Assembly: GCF_012927445.1 (NCBI RefSeq)
Contig: NZ_JABBPD010000010.1
Coordinates: 1 to 52,420 of the forward strand
Length of the DNA: 52,420 bases
Direction of reading: 5' to 3'
Source: Rhodoferax sp.
GTDB taxonomy: Bacteria; Pseudomonadota; Gammaproteobacteria; Burkholderiales; Burkholderiaceae_C
The notes beneath the pieces were generated by a model, which saw only the letters and a list, made by a program, of their open reading frames with translations, did no database searches and was not told the origin of the DNA. This document shows, piece after piece, positions 17,110-25,942 of the stretch. The position numbers were made by a program, and so were the translations under genes. The number at the start of each line of letters is the position of its first letter. Position 1 is the first letter of the stretch.

Positions 17110-19217
17110 GAGGCCTCCAACGAGTGAAGGTCTGATTCCTTCTGAATTTCAAACAAGGGGAAAAGCATCTTGACCGTCGTGCCCTGCCCTGGCTCGCTAT
17201 CGACTTCAATTTTTCCGCCCAATTCCTGCACATACTGAAAGCTTTCATACGCACCAATTCCCATCCCCGCCTGTTTCGTGCTCTGAAACGGCTTGAACAG
17301 GCGATCTCTGACAAATTCGGCAGACATGCCTTGGCCGGTATCCCCCACCACGACTCTGGCCTGCCCCCTTGAGCGATCCAGATTGAGCCAGACGCGCCCA
17401 TCGAGTTCTGTTGCATCAAAAGCATTCTGAACAACATGTCCGATGATCCGCTCCAAGCGCTCCTCGTGGCCACGCGCAACGACTGCCTCCGACAACTGAA
17501 CTTCAAGCGTTCTTCCCCGGCCTGCCGCAACAGCCTCAATGCGCTGAATGATGCCACCCAAATTGACCCCGAATGCGGTTCCAGGTGGCGTGGCTCCTTC
17601 ACGCAATTGCAACATCAGCTGCCGCATTCTGTCGAGTGAGTTCTCGACCGTCATCAGCATGTCTTGCTGAAATTCCGGGTTGTCACTTAATCGTTTGGCA
17701 TTTTTCATCATCAATGAGAGCTGTGTCACGATGTTTTTCAAATCATGCACAACAAAGGCCGACATGCGATTGAAGGCATCAAACTTGCGCACCTCCAGCA
17801 GGGCTTCGGTGGCCTGCATCTGCGCTAAAAAGCTGGCGGCCTGCTGACTTGCCGTTTTCAACAGATCATTCACCTCCCAGTTCACATCGACACGCGTACG
17901 GGCACGGGCCAGTACACAGAAGCCAATCAGTTCGTCACTGACCATCAGCGGCACAATCAACCACGCTTGCGCCAGCTCCTGCAACCAGAGCGGCAGCTTC
18001 AATTGCCCGTAGCGTCGGGGGAAAGAACGGTACTCCTCCAGATTGATGACCCAGCCGCTGGTGGTCATGAATTGGCACAGCGGTGAATGGACGTCTTCTT
18101 TTTCCAGCGTTTGCGCCAGATTCCAGCGCGCCGTTTGACTGAAGGCTGCCTCACCCTTTGTTTTCAGCCAGAGTCCGCCAGCCGGGCTCTCCAACATGTC
18201 CGCCAAGCCCCGAATCACCTGCTGTCCCATTTCCTGTGGGGAATTTCTGGCAGACAAGGTGTGCGTGAACTTGAGCCATTCCTCACGGTAATCAAAGCGA
18301 TAGCGAAAAAAATGCTTGCCTAGAAATACACGGAGCTTGGCGCGTACTGCGCCAGAAAGCACCAGCACCATCAAGAATACCAAGGCAATAAATACCAGTC
18401 CCAACTGCAGGGCACGCCCCCACTCGCCACCGAAGTAGCGAACGTAGTAGCCAACACTCGAGATGAAAACCAAATACAGGCCGGCAATCAGCAGCGTGGC
18501 CGAATGGAAAGCGGCTTTAGGTGAAAGTTTTATTTTTGAAATCCAGTCGCTGCGCCGCGTCATTGAAAGCAATAACAGCGGTACCACCAAGGTATGCACA
18601 ACGCCCCGAATGCTGAAGGCGTCACCATCAAGGCGATTGAACAAAACAGCCTGCGAAAACAAATACAAATCAAACAAGAACGCACCGGCTAAACCAAGAC
18701 ACAAAGGCTTGATGTTCCATCTGGCGTCTTCTGTCGCATTTCGAAAAACCTGCTCTAGCAAAACCAGACCTAAAACGGGTGAAGCCATCGAACTGAGCAT
18801 AATCAATCGGGAAGGATCCCCCAAGAGGCGCAGGCCCAGTGCAGCGAATGCAAGCGCCAGCAAACCAAAAAGCAATACGCCGACAATGACGGGCGCCATC
18901 CAGGCCATGCCCGCAGGCTTGTTTTCAGCCCGATTCGGCCGCAACAGGATCAATAAGAAAAAACACCAGAACCCGTACCGCAGCAAGTCAGACACGGCGC
19001 TGAACAACAAAAACAGCGCTTGGCCGGTAAACAAAAGCGTTAGCCCAAACCAACCCCACAGTGCGCTCCAGGTCACCGCCGCAAACACCATGATCTTGGA
19101 CATTTCGCGTGCCGAGCGCCAATAGCCGAGTTGAATCAGGCGCAGAGAAAACGCCGAATAAACTAGGCCGACCAAGCCATAACTCCACGCGGTTAACACA
19201 AGATTACGACTGTCCAT
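17106..19217 (-). CDS. prsK: Membrane sensor histidine kinase PrsK
   Basis: The 703-residue protein starts with about eight hydrophobic helices (residues 5-295), followed by a GAF-like region (about 310-460), a histidine motif VVHDLKN with His491, an N-box around Asn598 and the ATP-lid motif DTGQGM (626-631). This is the architecture of PrsK of exosortase-A systems. It should phosphorylate PrsR in response to a membrane or envelope signal. It overlaps prsR by ATGA. Confidence 0.93.
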   Translation of the reverse strand: MDSRNLVLTAWSYGLVGLVYSAFSLRLIQLGYWRSAREMSKIMVFAAVTWSALWGWFGLTLLFTGQALFLLFSAVSDLLRYGFWCFFLLILLRPNRAENKPAGMAWMAPVIVGVLLFGLLALAFAALGLRLLGDPSRLIMLSSMASPVLGLVLLEQVFRNATEDARWNIKPLCLGLAGAFLFDLYLFSQAVLFNRLDGDAFSIRGVVHTLVVPLLLLSMTRRSDWISKIKLSPKAAFHSATLLIAGLYLVFISSVGYYVRYFGGEWGRALQLGLVFIALVFLMVLVLSGAVRAKLRVFLGKHFFRYRFDYREEWLKFTHTLSARNSPQEMGQQVIRGLADMLESPAGGLWLKTKGEAAFSQTARWNLAQTLEKEDVHSPLCQFMTTSGWVINLEEYRSFPRRYGQLKLPLWLQELAQAWLIVPLMVSDELIGFCVLARARTRVDVNWEVNDLLKTASQQAASFLAQMQATEALLEVRKFDAFNRMSAFVVHDLKNIVTQLSLMMKNAKRLSDNPEFQQDMLMTVENSLDRMRQLMLQLREGATPPGTAFGVNLGGIIQRIEAVAAGRGRTLEVQLSEAVVARGHEERLERIIGHVVQNAFDATELDGRVWLNLDRSRGQARVVVGDTGQGMSAEFVRDRLFKPFQSTKQAGMGIGAYESFQYVQELGGKIEVDSEPGQGTTVKMLFPLFEIQKESDLHSLEAS

Positions 19218-19272
19218 GGCTTAACAAGCGCGGTACCGGAACAACTCACCAACCCACGCGAGATCCATATGA

Positions 19273-20652
19273 CTAAGCACCTTTACCCATGAGAACAACA
19301 CCCACCGTTTCAAAAAGAACGATCAGATCAAGAAACAAAGTATGGTTTTTTACGTAGTAGAGGTCGTACTGAAGTTTCTCCGCCGAGTCTTCAACAGAAG
19401 CCCCGTAGTGATACCGCACTTGAGCCCAGCCCGTGATGCCCGGCTTGACGCTTTGGCGGACGGCGTAATAAGGTAGCTCTTGTGTCAGCTTGTCCACAAA
19501 ATAGGGCCGTTCTGGCCGCGGTCCTACCAGACTCATATCGCCACCCAACACACTGAACAACTGCGGCAATTCATCAATCCGCAACTTTCGGATCACCCGT
19601 CCGACACGCGTAATCCGCTCGTCCGCTGTGGAAGCCCAACGCGGCTGGCCGTCTTTCTCGGCATCCGTACGCATGCTGCGAAACTTCACGACATTAAAAA
19701 GTCGTCCATTAAGGCCCACTCGTTCTTGCAGATAAAAAATGGAGCCAGCACTCTCCAGCAAGATCAAAATGCTCGTCATTACCATGACCGGCAATGCCAG
19801 CACAATCAACAGCGTGGCGCACACAATATCAAATAGACGTTTGACCATGGTGCGTATCAGACCCTGTTCAAATCCATCGCCAAAGATGAGCCATCCCGCT
19901 GACACAGAATCACGCCGAATCTGCCCCATTGTTTTTTCAAAGTGGGTGGCAATATCGACAACCCGGACACCGTGCAACTTGCAATCCAGCAATTCCCGCA
20001 AAGGCATACTGCCGCCTCGGCGTTCGCTCAAGGCCACCACAATTTCGTCGACCTGCTCTTCAATCACAATGTCTGTTAACGATTTTTTAGGCGACAAAAG
20101 TCCCCAGCCTGAAATATCTGACGTCGTCTCATTCGGGCTGGCGTAGTAGCCTACTAGATCAACATTAGGATCGGAATTCTTAAGCGTTCTGCCAACCAAT
20201 CGGGCACGGTCTCCCGAGCCAAAGATGAGCACCCGTTGACGCATCATGGCTCGTGGCATAGCGTGCGCAACATAAATCCGATGGACCAGCATAAGGGCCA
20301 CGGCGGCCACCAGCGCCAAGACAAATGCACTCGCATCTGCCAGTGGAAGAGGCGACAGCCGAAAGATTCCGTACGCTAACGACATCGATAAACACAAGGA
20401 CAGTACCGCACGAGCGCGTGTCTGACCCACGGTACGGTGATGAACTCGCTGATAAAAACCTAGTCCCGCGTTAATGACCAGAATACCGACGGCCAACAAC
20501 AAAGTCGTGGTCACGACCAGCGACGAAACGGACGAAGGATCAGCCACCTGCATCAAGATGGCCACCATCACGGTGACAACCACAAAACCCAAATCAAAGA
20601 ATATTTGTAATAGCGTTCGCTTGTGAAAATAATGATTGAAAATTTTTATCAC
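19273..20652 (-). CDS. Exosortase-A-associated initiating sugar transferase (TIGR03013/EpsB-type)
   Basis: A polyprenyl-phosphate sugar-phosphate transferase that should load the first sugar onto undecaprenyl phosphate. It has several N-terminal membrane helices, a central Rossmann-like region (VLIFGSGDRARLVG) and a C-terminal bacterial sugar transferase domain (KRLFDIVCA, KFRSMRTDAEKDG, RKLRIDELPQL, LVGPRPERPYFV). I prefer the GTG start at 20652, giving MIKIFNHYFHKRT as in the family with GGAG at good spacing; the ATG at 20667 would add five residues and has no proper ribosome-binding site. Confidence 0.9.
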   Translation of the reverse strand: MIKIFNHYFHKRTLLQIFFDLGFVVVTVMVAILMQVADPSSVSSLVVTTTLLLAVGILVINAGLGFYQRVHHRTVGQTRARAVLSLCLSMSLAYGIFRLSPLPLADASAFVLALVAAVALMLVHRIYVAHAMPRAMMRQRVLIFGSGDRARLVGRTLKNSDPNVDLVGYYASPNETTSDISGWGLLSPKKSLTDIVIEEQVDEIVVALSERRGGSMPLRELLDCKLHGVRVVDIATHFEKTMGQIRRDSVSAGWLIFGDGFEQGLIRTMVKRLFDIVCATLLIVLALPVMVMTSILILLESAGSIFYLQERVGLNGRLFNVVKFRSMRTDAEKDGQPRWASTADERITRVGRVIRKLRIDELPQLFSVLGGDMSLVGPRPERPYFVDKLTQELPYYAVRQSVKPGITGWAQVRYHYGASVEDSAEKLQYDLYYVKNHTLFLDLIVLFETVGVVLMGKGA

Positions 20653-20717
20653 GGTCAATCTCCACATTTCCTTACTCAGCTTTGAGTCTGCGCTGAGCGG
20701 CAGGTACGCTCTTGATT

Positions 20718-20737
20718 TTTCTCAAGGAATTGAGAAA
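20718..20737 (-). promoter_or_regulatory. Inverted repeat in the gap upstream of the sugar transferase
   Basis: TTTCTCAA (20718-20725) and TTGAGAAA (20730-20737) form a perfect 8-base inverted repeat with a 4-base centre. It lies in the 233-base gap between the PLP decarboxylase and the sugar transferase. The lack of a T-run on either strand argues for an operator rather than a terminator. A second, weaker pair CTCAGC/GCTGAG lies nearer the gene. No sigma-54 match was found in this gap. Confidence 0.4.
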
Positions 20738-20885
20738 GACCCGGCGCTGGATTTGTGCAGGCAATGACGCTATAAAAAAGTGAATTGATGCGGCCTCCAA
20801 AACCAACAATGAAGGCACGCGATGTACCGAGGAGCGACGCCAGTCATCCGCATCATGTGGCCGAACAGCCCAGCCGGGTTTGGCC

Positions 20886-22130
20886 TTAAACGATCACCTC
20901 AACACATGCGGGATGGCCCAGGAATCCTTGCGGGCTGGCACTGGCACCGTAAGCCCCCGACTGGAACACCACCGCAAGGTCGCCTACCTGTGCCACGGAC
21001 AAAGACATACGGTCGGCTAGCAGATCCAAGGGCGTGCACAAAGGCCCTACCACGGAGCAAGTCTCTTTGGCCAGCGCGTCCATCCTGGTGCCAATCGCGA
21101 CGGGGTAATTTTTCCGCACCACCTGACCAAAGTTGCCGGAGGCGGACAAGTGGTGATGCAGGCCTCCGTCCGCCACCAAATACACCTGACCACGCGAGAT
21201 CTTGCGGTCCACAATGCGGGTCACGTAAACACCGGCCTCACCCACCAGGTAACGGCCCAACTCAATCACCAGCGAAGATTCCGGCAACTCGGTCTGAGCG
21301 CGCTGGGCAAGGCGGGCCAAGTTGTCACCGATAGGCCCTAAATCCAACCTTTGCTCACCTGGAAAATAAGGAATGCCAAAGCCACCGCCCAGATTCAGAA
21401 AGCGCACCGGCAAGGGGGCGTCCTGCGCCAATCGAAGCGCCAGCTCGTAGGATTTTTGCTGCGCTTCACAGATCGATTCGGATCGTAAATTCTGCGAACC
21501 AGCAAACAAATGGAAACCTTCAAAAGCCAGTCCGGCGCGACCAATGTCCGCCAGCAACTCGGGCATCTGTTCCACATCCACCCCGAACTGCTTGGGACCA
21601 CCGCCCATCTTCATGCCCGAACCTTTGAGTTCAAAGTCCGGGTTGACGCGCACCGCCACACGGGCCGGCAAGCCCAGTTCGCTGGAGATGGCCTCCAGTG
21701 CCACGACTTCACGGAATGATTCAATATTGATCAACACACGCGACGCCACCGCCTGGCGCAACTCGGCGCGGCGCTTGCCCGGTCCGGCAAAGCTGACCTC
21801 CTGCGGGTTGGCTCCGGCGTCCAGTGCAACCTTCAACTCCCCGGCCGAGGCCACATCAATGCCGTCCACCAAGCCGGCCATCAAACCCACCACGGCGGGC
21901 ATCGGGTTGGCCTTCATCGCGTAGTGCAGCTTGACCCCCGCCGGGAGTGCGGCGCGCACAGTGGCCACCCGTCCACGTAGCAGCGCACGGTCATAGGCAT
22001 AAAAAGGCGTTTGACCGACCCGCTCTGCAAGCAGTGACAAACGATCGCCGCCAACCACCAACTCCCCCTCACGCACAGAAAACTGGTTCATGGCGGCATG
22101 CACTGGCAATTGACGTTCGGTAAGTGACAT
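20886..22130 (-). CDS. PLP-dependent decarboxylase, exosortase-A-associated
   Basis: The 414-residue protein belongs to the fold-type III ornithine/diaminopimelate decarboxylase family: FYAYDRALL, YAMKANPMP with the PLP lysine Lys73, the glycine-rich GGGFGIPYF, and CTPLDLLADR. Decarboxylases of this subgroup sit next to the acyl-CoA ligase and acyl carrier protein of exosortase-A loci. The substrate is not known; a diamino or acyl amino acid is possible. It follows the acyl-CoA ligase by 41 bases. Confidence 0.9.
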   Translation of the reverse strand: MSLTERQLPVHAAMNQFSVREGELVVGGDRLSLLAERVGQTPFYAYDRALLRGRVATVRAALPAGVKLHYAMKANPMPAVVGLMAGLVDGIDVASAGELKVALDAGANPQEVSFAGPGKRRAELRQAVASRVLINIESFREVVALEAISSELGLPARVAVRVNPDFELKGSGMKMGGGPKQFGVDVEQMPELLADIGRAGLAFEGFHLFAGSQNLRSESICEAQQKSYELALRLAQDAPLPVRFLNLGGGFGIPYFPGEQRLDLGPIGDNLARLAQRAQTELPESSLVIELGRYLVGEAGVYVTRIVDRKISRGQVYLVADGGLHHHLSASGNFGQVVRKNYPVAIGTRMDALAKETCSVVGPLCTPLDLLADRMSLSVAQVGDLAVVFQSGAYGASASPQGFLGHPACVEVIV

Positions 22131-22171
22131 GATTTGGATATGGCTTTGACGTCCAGATTGGCAAGCCGCAC

Positions 22172-23788
22172 TCAGGCAGCCTGCCGCTCCAGCCGCTCGG
22201 TTGACAACAATTTGCGGTCGATCTTGCCATTGGGATTGCGCGGCAGCGGCCCTGCAACGACCTCAATAACAGCGGGAACCATGTACGCCGGCATGCGCAC
22301 CCGGCATTCAGACATCAAGGCATTTAGGTCTATAGCCCCCGTCACTGCTGCCGGAGTAGCTATTACATGTATAGCATGCCCCAGCGTTGGGTGATCCACG
22401 CCAAAGGCCACACACTCGCCCACCAACTGGGTGGCGTACAACACCTCTTCCACCTCAGTCGGGCTTACGCGATAACCGGAGGTCTTCATCATTTCATCCC
22501 GGCGGCCAATGAAGTAAAAAAATCCTTCGGCATCCCTGCGCACCGTATCGCCCGAAAAAACTGCGTACTCAGGCAACGGCAAGCCCGACGGCCGACCTGG
22601 TGTGCCAACGGCTAATAGCTTGTAGCGCTCCGCCGTCTTGTCGGGGTCGTTCCAGTACCCCATACCGACCAGCGCGCCGCGATGAACCAGTTCTCCCGGC
22701 TCATCCGGTCCACAAGGAGAACCATCCTCCCGCAGCACCAGGATTTCAGCATTGGGTATGGCCTTGCCGATGGAGTCTGGACGCCGGTCAACCTCCGCTG
22801 GCGGCAGGTAGGTGGACCGGAATGCCTCGGTCAGGCCATACATCAGGAAGGGTTTGGCTTGGGGTACCCGCTGCCGCAGCAAGGTGAGCGTTTCACGCGG
22901 CATGCGCCCTCCGGTGTTGGCGAAATAGCGCAGGTGCTCACCAATGGCGGCCGGCCACTGCAGTTGCGACAGCTGAATATACAAAGGCGGCACGACCGTC
23001 AGGCCCGTGACGTGTTCCCGCTCCATCGTCTGGAGCACATCACGCGGCATCAAGTAGTTCAGTAACACCACCCGCCCGCCCGCATGAAATGCTGTTGTCA
23101 GCTGGCTAAAGCCGGCATCAAACGACAAAGGCAATGCAGCCAGCAGCGTGTCTTGCGCGTTGTTCTCCAGGTAAGAAGCCACGCTCTTGGCGCCGGCCAC
23201 CATGTTGCGGTGCGATAGCACCACGCCTTTCGGCTTGCCGGTGCTGCCCGAGGTGTAAAGGATGGCGGCCATGTCGGTATCAATCACCCGGTGCCCGGAG
23301 CGAAGTGGGCTGCCGAGCAAGTCGCTCCAGAAGGTCACCCCAAATGGGCTTGCAACGGTCACGTCGGTCGCGACCGAGTTTGCCACCGGCGCAGTCACCA
23401 CCACATGGCGCATGTCAGGACACTCGATTAAGGCGTCTCTCATCAAGGTGAACCGCTCGGGCGAAGTCACCAGTACGCGAACATTGCAGTCGCGCAAGAT
23501 AAACGCCACCTGCTCCGGTTTGAGCAGTGGATTGACCGGCACAAACACGGCGCCAGCTGCGGGGGCGCCAAAACTGGCAATGACCGTCTCAAACCGCTTG
23601 TCAAGATAAATGGCGACCCGCGCACCACGCTCCAAGCCCAAGCCCATCAAGCCAGCGGCAAACTGCTGGACGCCCGCGTTCAGATCACCGTAATTCCAGG
23701 AGGATGCGCCACTGGTTAGCGCAATCGCCTGCGGCGTGCGCTCGGCAGCCAAGGCGATCAACTCAGGCAAAAGTGTGGATTCACTCAT
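22172..23788 (-). CDS. Acyl-CoA ligase (AMP-forming), exosortase-A-associated, with an in-frame repeat insertion
   Basis: The 538-residue adenylate-forming enzyme has the P-loop YTSGSTGKPKG (about 178-188), YGLTEAFRST, GRRDEMMKTSGYRVSP and the late catalytic lysine in PNGKIDRK. It probably activates an acid as the acyl-AMP and loads CoA or the divergent acyl carrier protein. I use ATG 23788 (MSESTLLPELIALAAERTP) rather than the frame's first start, because this matches the family N-terminus. Codons 476-486 are exactly a copy of the dispersed repeat, placed in the small C-terminal domain. Confidence 0.9.
   Translation of the reverse strand: MSESTLLPELIALAAERTPQAIALTSGASSWNYGDLNAGVQQFAAGLMGLGLERGARVAIYLDKRFETVIASFGAPAAGAVFVPVNPLLKPEQVAFILRDCNVRVLVTSPERFTLMRDALIECPDMRHVVVTAPVANSVATDVTVASPFGVTFWSDLLGSPLRSGHRVIDTDMAAILYTSGSTGKPKGVVLSHRNMVAGAKSVASYLENNAQDTLLAALPLSFDAGFSQLTTAFHAGGRVVLLNYLMPRDVLQTMEREHVTGLTVVPPLYIQLSQLQWPAAIGEHLRYFANTGGRMPRETLTLLRQRVPQAKPFLMYGLTEAFRSTYLPPAEVDRRPDSIGKAIPNAEILVLREDGSPCGPDEPGELVHRGALVGMGYWNDPDKTAERYKLLAVGTPGRPSGLPLPEYAVFSGDTVRRDAEGFFYFIGRRDEMMKTSGYRVSPTEVEEVLYATQLVGECVAFGVDHPTLGHAIHVIATPAAVTGAIDLNALMSECRVRMPAYMVPAVIEVVAGPLPRNPNGKIDRKLLSTERLERQAA
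22333..22363 (-). repeat. Dispersed repeat, copy 3, inside the acyl-CoA ligase coding region
   Basis: On the minus strand it reads ATAGCT, 14 bases, GACGGGGGCTA, with the same spacing as the intergenic copies at 70-100 and 52294-52324. It is translated in frame as I-A-T-P-A-A-V-T-G-A-I without disrupting the gene. Confidence 0.7.
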
Positions 23789-23807
23789 GAAAATAATAAA
23801 GCAACAG

Positions 23808-23827
23808 TGCTTGCGAAAACGCAAGCA
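23808..23827 (-). promoter_or_regulatory. Hairpin/operator in the divergent region
   Basis: TGCTTGCG and CGCAAGCA flank an AAAA centre (perfect 8-base arms). It lies 20 bases upstream of the acyl-CoA ligase start, between the ligase and the divergent acyl carrier protein gene. It could be an operator shared by both, or a hairpin in the ligase leader. Confidence 0.45.
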
Positions 23828-23883
23828 GATGAACAGTGCGCCGAAGCCCCTAAAGGCGTTTGGACTCTAAAATATTTTTGAGC

Positions 23884-23896
23884 AGGCAATTTGCCT
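23884..23896 (+). promoter_or_regulatory. 13-base palindrome before the acyl carrier protein gene
   Basis: AGGCAA-T-TTGCCT is a perfect palindrome directly upstream of the AGGGAG ribosome-binding site of the acyl carrier protein. It may be an operator. Confidence 0.35.
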
Positions 23897-23911
23897 CCAA
23901 GGGAGTTTAGA

Positions 23912-24163
23912 TTGAATATCACACAAACAGTAGTTCGTGTTCTTGATGAATCTCTAAGTTTGAATGGACGATCAGCCACATTCACACGCGATACCGTGTT
24001 GCTGGGCGCAATTCCTGAGTTGGACTCGATGGCCGTCGTTTCGTTGATCACGACACTTGAAGAACAGTTTGGGCTGGTGGTGGATGATGACGATATCAAT
24101 GGTGCGACCTTTGCCACCGTTGGCTCGCTAGCAGACTTTGTCAGTAGCAAATTGGCGGCTTGA
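23912..24163 (+). CDS. Acyl carrier protein, exosortase-A-associated
   Basis: An 83-residue acidic protein with the phosphopantetheine site LDSM (Ser39) and three-helix acyl-carrier spacing. The start is TTG 23912, placed 6 bases after AGGGAG; the frame opens earlier at a TTG with no ribosome-binding site. It is divergent from the acyl-CoA ligase and 6 bases ahead of the hydrolase pair, so ligase, carrier and hydrolases probably handle one acyl group. Confidence 0.88.
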   Translation: MNITQTVVRVLDESLSLNGRSATFTRDTVLLGAIPELDSMAVVSLITTLEEQFGLVVDDDDINGATFATVGSLADFVSSKLAA

Positions 24164-24169
24164 GCCCTC

Positions 24170-25060
24170 ATGTCCGTGCAACAAGAGGTTTTTTTTCTGC
24201 CTGCGGAAACCGCCATGGATGGCCAGCGGTTTTGCCTGTTCTATCCGGCCCAAGGGCATTCAATTCGCGGCCTGGTTCTCTACATCCATCCCTTTGCCGA
24301 AGAGATGAACAAAGTTCGTCGTATGGCGGCGTTGCAGGCGCGTGCGCTGGCCCAAGCCGGCTACGCCGTGTTGCAGATCGACCTGCTGGGTTGCGGCGAC
24401 AGTTCTGGCGACTTTGGCGAGGCCACCTGGAAAAACTGGGTCAGCGATGTGGTGCAAGGATGCCAATGGCTACAGCAAAAATATGCGACGCAAAACAGGA
24501 ACCCAAGCAACGCGCCGCTATGGCTGTGGGGCGTTCGCGTCGGGTGCCTGCTGGCCGTGGAGGCGGCCAGCCAAGTCAACGAAGCCTGCAACTTTTTGTT
24601 CTGGCAACCCCCTGCATCCGGCAAGCTGCTGCTACAACAATTTTTGCGCCTCAAAGTCGCCGGCGACATGATGGGCGGCCAAGCCAAAAGCCTTATGGAG
24701 GGTATGCGCCAGCAGTTGGCGAGTGGCTCGGCCGTGGAGATTTCCGGGTACCGGCTTTCGTCTGAGCTCGCAATCGGACTTGAGCAAGCGGCCCTTTTGC
24801 CACCTGCCCATCAGGGACAAGCGCAGCGGCTGGAGTGGTTCGAGGTATCCCCGCGAGAAGAGGCCTGCTTGAGTCCCGTCTCATCCAACACAATTGCCCA
24901 GTGGCAGCAAGCTGGCTTTGCCGTTCGCAGCCATACCGTGCCCGGTCCCGCTTTCTGGCAAACCAGTGAAATTGAAGAAGTCCCGGCCTTAATAGAAGCA
25001 AGCATTGCCGCTATCTCTGCTTCTTTGCCAGTCGCCATGCACGACGAGGTCTGCGCATGA
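24170..25060 (+). CDS. Exosortase-A system-associated hydrolase 2 (alpha/beta hydrolase fold)
   Basis: The 296-residue protein has the alpha/beta-hydrolase oxyanion region (LVLYIHPFAEEMN), the strand-turn IDLLGCGDSSG and a nucleophile elbow WGVRVG in which Arg123 stands where Ser is expected. From memory the whole subgroup lacks a classic Gly-x-Ser-x-Gly, so it may be non-hydrolytic or use another residue. It overlaps hydrolase 1 by ATGA. Confidence 0.85.
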   Translation: MSVQQEVFFLPAETAMDGQRFCLFYPAQGHSIRGLVLYIHPFAEEMNKVRRMAALQARALAQAGYAVLQIDLLGCGDSSGDFGEATWKNWVSDVVQGCQWLQQKYATQNRNPSNAPLWLWGVRVGCLLAVEAASQVNEACNFLFWQPPASGKLLLQQFLRLKVAGDMMGGQAKSLMEGMRQQLASGSAVEISGYRLSSELAIGLEQAALLPPAHQGQAQRLEWFEVSPREEACLSPVSSNTIAQWQQAGFAVRSHTVPGPAFWQTSEIEEVPALIEASIAAISASLPVAMHDEVCA

Positions 25061-25941
25061 ACTACACCGAAGAGGCAACACTATTTGCATGTTCGGGTGA
25101 TTCACAGCTCGGCATTCTGGCCAAACCGGAAACACCGACGGATACCGGCGTCATCGTGATTGTGGGCGGCCCCCAATACCGAGTCGGCAGCCACCGCCAG
25201 TTCGTCCTTCTGTCGCGCACGCTGGCCACGGCAGGCTACGCGACACTACGGTTTGATTACCGCGGCATGGGCGACAGCGAAGGCCTGCAGCGGGATTTTC
25301 AGAGCGTGAGCGCTGACATTGCCACGGCGATTAATGCCATGCAACAACGCGTTCCTGCCGTCAAAAACGTGGTTTTATGGGGCCTATGCGATGGCGCATC
25401 TGCCGCCCTGCTGTACTGTTTTGAAACCCATGACTTACGGGTAAGTGGCTTGTGTCTTCTCAATCCGTGGGTCCGATCCGAGACCAGTCTGGCACGGACC
25501 CAGGTCAAGCATTACTACACGCAGCGCTTGATGCAAAAAGAGTTTTGGCTGAAACTTCTGAATGGGAAAATGACGTTGACGGCTTTAAGTGGTCTAGCCC
25601 AAAATATTCGTTTGTCGGCATCTGGCTCCGGCTGGCTGAAGACGGAAGATCAACCCTTTCAGCACAGCATGGCCTCGGCCTGGAACTGCTTCTCCGGACA
25701 AATTTTGTTGATCTTGAGCGGCGAAGATTACGTAGCCAAGGAGTTTCTCGATCATGCTCGTAACGACGCGGCCTGGATTGGCGCCATGGAACGTGCCAAC
25801 CTCCAATGCAATGACTTAATTGGCGCCGATCACACATTTTCCAGCGCGGAGTCTCGCAAGCTGGCAGAAAACTTGACCCTCAACTGGCTCACACAGCAAC
25901 TCACACCAACCCAACCTGTCGCTGACAGCGCTGCGGTCTGA
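25057..25941 (+). CDS. Exosortase-A system-associated hydrolase 1 (alpha/beta hydrolase fold)
   Basis: The 294-residue alpha/beta hydrolase has VIVIVGGPQYRVGSHRQF near the start, FDYRGMGDSEG, and a nucleophile elbow WGLCDGAS with Cys111 in the serine position. A late GADHTF offers the usual histidine. It pairs with hydrolase 2 and the acyl carrier protein as in other exosortase-A loci. A thioesterase or acyl-transfer role fits the context but is inference. Confidence 0.87.
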   Translation: MNYTEEATLFACSGDSQLGILAKPETPTDTGVIVIVGGPQYRVGSHRQFVLLSRTLATAGYATLRFDYRGMGDSEGLQRDFQSVSADIATAINAMQQRVPAVKNVVLWGLCDGASAALLYCFETHDLRVSGLCLLNPWVRSETSLARTQVKHYYTQRLMQKEFWLKLLNGKMTLTALSGLAQNIRLSASGSGWLKTEDQPFQHSMASAWNCFSGQILLILSGEDYVAKEFLDHARNDAAWIGAMERANLQCNDLIGADHTFSSAESRKLAENLTLNWLTQQLTPTQPVADSAAV

Positions 25942-25942
25942 C

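Noticed and set aside
20822..21334. 170-codon plus-strand frame starting in the gap and running opposite the PLP decarboxylase
   Set aside because: Mostly antisense to a well-supported gene, low-complexity Pro/Arg-rich product.
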